Positions 5,993 through 7,994 of a stretch of 7,994 nt of DNA are shown here, piece after piece; positions within the stretch are counted from its first letter, which is position 1, and each line of letters begins with the position of its first letter. The translations under genes and the position numbers were made by a program. Source of the DNA: Phenylobacterium sp. (GTDB lineage: Bacteria > Pseudomonadota > Alphaproteobacteria > Caulobacterales > Caulobacteraceae); contig JAQVDF010000063.1 in the NCBI GenBank assembly GCA_028698405.1, forward strand, positions 1-7,994, given 5' to 3'. A model generated the notes under the pieces. It was given only the letters and a program-made list of their open reading frames with translations, ran no database searches and was not told where the DNA came from.

Positions 5993-6048
5993 GTCCTGTC
6001 GCCTGAGACAAGCCTCCGCGCCGGCGTTCGGCTCGGGTTGAGAGTGCG

Positions 6049-6196
6049 GTGCGGAATCTGTTGCTCGGCCTTGCGGCCGCCCTGAGCCTGACCGGCGCCG
6101 CACAGGCGGCCGAGCCGGATCTACTTCACCTGCAGGGGCGGTCCCGTGTTCCGCCTGGACGCGCCGGTCGAGGCCGCGGGCGCCGCCGCGCGCTAG
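6049..6196 (+). pseudogene. Frameshifted remnant of a small secreted-protein gene
   Basis: From a GTG at 6049 the frame encodes a convincing Sec signal peptide: a basic start (MRN), a hydrophobic core LLLGLAAALSLTG, and an AQA-A-like cleavage site near residues 19-21, then AEPD. After about base 6118 the coding character moves to another frame, which reads IYFTCRGGPVFRLDAPVEAA and a short tail to a TAG at 6194-6196. Removing one base near 6118 would join the two parts into a protein of about 48 residues. The stop overlaps the convergent amidohydrolase stop in a CTAG, as with another gene pair here, which supports a genuine former gene end. It may instead be a larger gene with an internal deletion, or a sequencing error in a live small gene. 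I do not recognise the family. Without correction the signal-peptide frame runs on into antisense amidohydrolase sequence and should not be called. Confidence 0.5.
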
Positions 6197-7101
6197 CGCG
6201 GGCTGCTCCAGTCGGCGGCGACCAGGGCCTGGGTTAGGGTCGCGAGGTCGGCCTTCAGCGCCGCAAAACCGGCGGTCGGCTCCAGCCGCGCCTCGTCCAG
6301 GTAGAGGGCCCGGTTGATCTCGATCTGCAGGGCGTGGGTGCGGCGGGCCGGGCGACCGTAGTGCTCTGTGGTGTAGCCGCCGGCGTAGGGGGTGTTGCGC
6401 GCCACCCGATAGCCAAGCCTGACGAGCTCGGCCTCGACCCGGTTGGTCAGCGCCGCCGAACAGGCCGCGCCGAACCGGTCGCCCAGCACCATGTCGCAGG
6501 AGCCGAGCCGCCCGCTCTGCCGCGCGGCCGCCGCCGGCATCGAGTGCCAGTCGATCAGCACGGCCAGCCCATGGGCGGCGTGGGCCTCGCCCAGCAGCCG
6601 GGCGAGCGCGGCGTGGTAGGGCCGGTGCGCCCGCTCGATCCTCGCCCTCGCCTCGGCGAAGGTCAGCTTGCGGGCGTAGATCTCCTGGCCTTCCGAGACG
6701 ATGCGGGCGATGGCCCCGAGCCCGGCGGCCACCCGGGCGGTGCGGGCCCTGGCGAATTCCGGCAGCTCGTCGGCGAACATCGCCGGGTCCAGCTCGAACG
6801 GCTCGCGGTTGACGTCCATGTAGGCGCGGGCGAAGCGGGCGGCGAGCAGGGCCGCTCCCTGCTCCGGCGCGCCGGCGATCAGCTCGTCGACGAAGGCGTC
6901 CTCGCTGCGCCGGATGGCGGTCGCGTCGAGCGCGGCGGCGGCCATCATCTCCTCGGGATAGTCCCGGCCCGAGTGGGGCGAGGCGAACACCAGCGGGGTC
7001 GGCGGCGGCAGGCCCTCGGGCGCGGCCCGGCGCAGCAGGAAGGCCGGGTCGCTCTCCTCGCATAGCTGCGGCCCGGTGGTGAGGGTCGGCGTGCCGGTCA
7101 T
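6193..7101 (-). CDS. N-formylglutamate amidohydrolase family protein
   Basis: This 302-residue cytosolic hydrolase belongs to the FGase family (Pfam PF05013), which includes HutG enzymes that cleave N-formylglutamate to glutamate and formate at the end of one histidine-degradation route. Family blocks are present in order: VFASPHSGRDYP (38-49), SEDAFVDEL (66-74), YMDVNREPFELDPAMF (94-109), the metal-site LIDWHSMP (182-189, D184 and H186), NTPYAGGYTTEHYGRP (236-251, H247) and HALQIEINRALYLDE (256-270, E261). No other hut genes are nearby, so histidine catabolism is not supported by context; many Caulobacterales carry such a paralogue of unknown substrate. The ATG at 7099-7101 has no Shine-Dalgarno sequence. 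The gene is divergent from cpdR with 114 bp between start codons, and its TAG overlaps the end of the frameshifted small gene. Confidence 0.93.
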   Translation of the reverse strand: MTGTPTLTTGPQLCEESDPAFLLRRAAPEGLPPPTPLVFASPHSGRDYPEEMMAAAALDATAIRRSEDAFVDELIAGAPEQGAALLAARFARAYMDVNREPFELDPAMFADELPEFARARTARVAAGLGAIARIVSEGQEIYARKLTFAEARARIERAHRPYHAALARLLGEAHAAHGLAVLIDWHSMPAAAARQSGRLGSCDMVLGDRFGAACSAALTNRVEAELVRLGYRVARNTPYAGGYTTEHYGRPARRTHALQIEINRALYLDEARLEPTAGFAALKADLATLTQALVAADWSSPR

Positions 7102-7215
7102 CGGGCCATATGACGTGGGGCCGCGGGGCCGGTCAAACGTCGAACGGGCGGCGGGTTCATCGTGAATTTACGAACCTCGTGATAGCGTTCCTGCTTCCTA
7201 CAACGCGGACCCAGC

Positions 7216-7572
7216 ATGCCCCGGATCCTCCTGGCCGAAGACGACGATTCCCTCCGCGGTTTTCTCACCCGCGCGCTCGAACGCGCCGGTTACGAGGTCA
7301 CCGCCTGCGCCGACGGCGAAGAGGCCCAGGCGGTGCTCGAACAGAACTGGGACCTGCTGCTCACCGACATCGTCATGCCCGGCGTCGACGGCATCGAGCT
7401 GGCCCGCCAGGCCGCCGCCCGGCATCCCGGCCTGCGGATCATGTTCATCACCGGCTTCGCCGCCGTGGCGCTGGCCGCCGGCGATCAGGGGCCGCCCGGC
7501 TCCAAGGTGCTGTCCAAGCCGATCCACCTGCGCGAGATCGTCTCCGAAGTGGAGCGGATGGTCGCCGCCTGA
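7216..7572 (+). CDS. cpdR: Single-domain response regulator CpdR
   Basis: This 118-residue receiver-only protein carries no output domain. In Caulobacter, unphosphorylated CpdR binds ClpXP, brings it to the cell pole and primes degradation of substrates such as PdeA and, with RcdA and PopA, CtrA; the CckA-ChpT phosphorelay switches it off by phosphorylation. Visible residues are the acidic pocket ILLAEDDDSLRGFL (4-17, D9/D10), the phosphoacceptor in LLLTDIVMPGVDGIEL (47-62, D51), the switch Thr in FITGFAAVAL (77-86, T79) and the conserved Lys in VLSKPIHLREIV (98-109, K101). The protein ends in Ala-Ala, which in Caulobacter CpdR is needed for its own ClpXP turnover (from memory). Length equals the Caulobacter protein as I recall it. 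The loop AAGDQGPPGS (87-96) is the least familiar part. The ATG at 7216 has only a weak Shine-Dalgarno sequence; the gene stands alone, with tRNA-Val downstream. Confidence 0.95.
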   Translation: MPRILLAEDDDSLRGFLTRALERAGYEVTACADGEEAQAVLEQNWDLLLTDIVMPGVDGIELARQAAARHPGLRIMFITGFAAVALAAGDQGPPGSKVLSKPIHLREIVSEVERMVAA

Positions 7573-7592
7573 AATCGGGGGCGTCGGCCTGC

Positions 7593-7621
7593 TTGCGCCG
7601 GCCCGGCGGCCCCGCTATATC
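7593..7621 (+). promoter_or_regulatory. Candidate promoter of tRNA-Val
   Basis: TTGCGC (7593-7598) and TATATC (7616-7621) are separated by 17 bp, ahead of the tRNA by about 40 bp. Consensus matches are partial (TTG and TATA). A transcription start near 7628 would give a leader of roughly 33 nt, which contains a TCCCCC-CCTC-GGGGGA hairpin (7634-7649) before the mature tRNA end. Confidence 0.45.
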
Positions 7622-7660
7622 GCCGCTTCCCGTTCCCCCCCTCGGGGGACCGACCCGGTC

Positions 7661-7735
7661 GGACGCGTAGCTCAGCGGGAGAGCACTACGTTGACATCGT
7701 AGGGGTCGCTGGTTCAATCCCAGCCGCGTCCACCA
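7661..7735 (+). tRNA. tRNA-Val (anticodon GAC)
   Basis: The full cloverleaf is present. The acceptor stem pairs GGACGCG (7661-7667) with CGCGTCC (7725-7731), the D stem GCTC with GAGC (7670-7673/7681-7684), the anticodon stem CTACG with CGTAG (7686-7690/7698-7702), and the T stem GCTGG with CCAGC (7708-7712/7720-7724) around TTCAATC. The anticodon loop TTGACAT places GAC at 7693-7695, reading GUC and GUU valine codons. The discriminator A and the CCA tail (7733-7735) are encoded. The gene lies 88 bp after cpdR and appears to have its own promoter. Confidence 0.98.
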
Positions 7736-7994
7736 TCTCTCTTCCCGACAGTCGATCAGGTTGAACGCCGCCGTTTCGGAGCGTTCCCTCCCCTTCATGG
7801 GGAGGGTCGGCGCTGCGCAGCATCGCCGGCTGAGGGGAGCGTCTCGCTGACGAGGCGCCGGGCCCTTTGCGACACAACCTGTCCCGTTTGGCGCCGGACC
7901 CCCTCCCCAAGAAGGGGAGTGTTGCGCAAACGTGGGTCGGTGCGGCTTTGGCGTGGTGCGGGCGGGTCGGCGAGCTTTGAGGCTGGTTCCGGCG
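7736..7994. other. Non-coding tail of the window after tRNA-Val
   Basis: I find no believable gene here on either strand. It holds the inverted palindromic pair described separately, an 8-bp palindrome TTGCGCAA at 7922-7929 just after it, and about 65 bp of featureless GC-rich sequence to the window end. No T-run terminator follows the tRNA. Minus-strand open frames across the tRNA are antisense artefacts. Confidence 0.6.
7786..7919. repeat. Inverted pair of palindromic repeat units (BIME/MITE-like)
   Basis: The left unit is CCCTCCCC-TTCAT-GGGGAGGG (7786-7806, 8-bp stem), followed by TCGGCGC. The right unit is CTCCCC-AAGAA-GGGGAG (7903-7919). Read on the minus strand the right unit becomes CTCCCCTTCTTGGGGAGG followed by GGGTCCGGCGCC, so the two units share a core and flank in opposite orientation about 100 bp apart. 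Between them an 11-bp near-repeat GGCGCCGG(G/A)CC occurs at 7854-7864 and 7890-7900. There is no coding potential and no obvious target duplication. Units of this type are scattered between genes in many alphaproteobacterial chromosomes; a related short hairpin lies at 3772-3787. Possible roles are transcript 3'-end stabilisation or a non-autonomous mobile element. Confidence 0.6.

Noticed and set aside
5676..6011. Minus-strand open frame across the small RNA and terminator
   Set aside because: Its protein is a basic, low-complexity translation of the antisense of the terminator and promoters; no family resemblance and no translation signals.
5964..6048. Reading the terminator as an attenuator or riboswitch for the downstream small gene
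   Set aside because: No alternative antiterminator pairing is evident, and the downstream gene is broken; the promoter-hairpin-terminator spacing fits a free-standing RNA better.
7098..7109. Three-codon ORF (Met-Ala-Arg) overlapping the amidohydrolase start as ATGA
   Set aside because: No Shine-Dalgarno sequence precedes it, and such a short overlap is easily random.
7448..7798. Minus-strand open frame containing LGLNQRPLRCQRSALPL
   Set aside because: This is the well-known spurious peptide produced by translating the antisense strand of a tRNA-Val gene; it runs across the tRNA at 7661-7735 and into cpdR.
7686..7910. Minus-strand open frame containing AGIEPATPTMST
   Set aside because: This is another common tRNA-antisense artefact, continuing through the palindromic repeats; no start signal or domain.

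Overview
The window is GC-rich, densely packed DNA from an alphaproteobacterium, most likely in the Caulobacterales (Caulobacter/Phenylobacterium-like). The main reasons are a near-canonical CpdR, the single-domain response regulator of the Caulobacter cell-cycle proteolysis pathway, an adjacent N-formylglutamate amidohydrolase family gene, the typical alphaproteobacterial TypA/BipA, and GC-rich hairpin repeats of the CTCCCC-loop-GGGGAG kind. The genus is inferred from gene content, not from a search.

Layout from left to right. (1) The 3' part of a crotonase-family gene (+, 2-682) meets a two-gene minus-strand unit head-on, with 3 bp between stops. That unit is a VOC/glyoxalase-like protein (1369-1734) followed by a class I SAM-dependent methyltransferase (686-1372), coupled by a 4-bp stop/start overlap. 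(2) An AraC-family regulator (+, 1814-2569) is divergent from that unit across a 79-bp intergenic region holding a 7-bp inverted repeat, which suggests a regulator and its target. (3) On the minus strand a YbdL-like PLP aminotransferase (2566-3729) lies 71 bp downstream of the translational GTPase gene typA (3801-5636). A small UUCG-type hairpin, but no terminator, separates them. (4) The 556-bp space between typA and the next gene's end is not empty. It holds a strong candidate for a trans-acting small RNA (+, about 5909-5992) with its own promoter, two hairpins, the single-stranded anti-Shine-Dalgarno motif TTTCCTCCCT and a perfect intrinsic terminator. It matches what I remember of the alphaproteobacterial mmgR/suhB (alpha-r8) family. 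It is followed by a frameshifted remnant of a small secreted-protein gene (6049-6196). (5) The N-formylglutamate amidohydrolase gene (-, 6193-7101) is divergent from cpdR (+, 7216-7572). A tRNA-Val(GAC) gene with encoded CCA (7661-7735) follows, then an intergenic tract with an inverted pair of palindromic repeat units (7786-7919).

How the pieces may work together. The small RNA and typA appear to be fired divergently, and a 15-bp element (14/15 identical) lies in the spacer of both predicted promoters. In the small-RNA promoter it extends to a perfect 13-bp palindrome exactly between -35 and -10. The small RNA's anti-Shine-Dalgarno motif can form 11 base pairs (one G-U) with the ribosome binding site of the VOC/methyltransferase unit in the same window. 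These two points are the most novel leads. The protein genes themselves are mostly ordinary chromosomal genes, and I see no phage, insertion sequence, CRISPR array or defence system.
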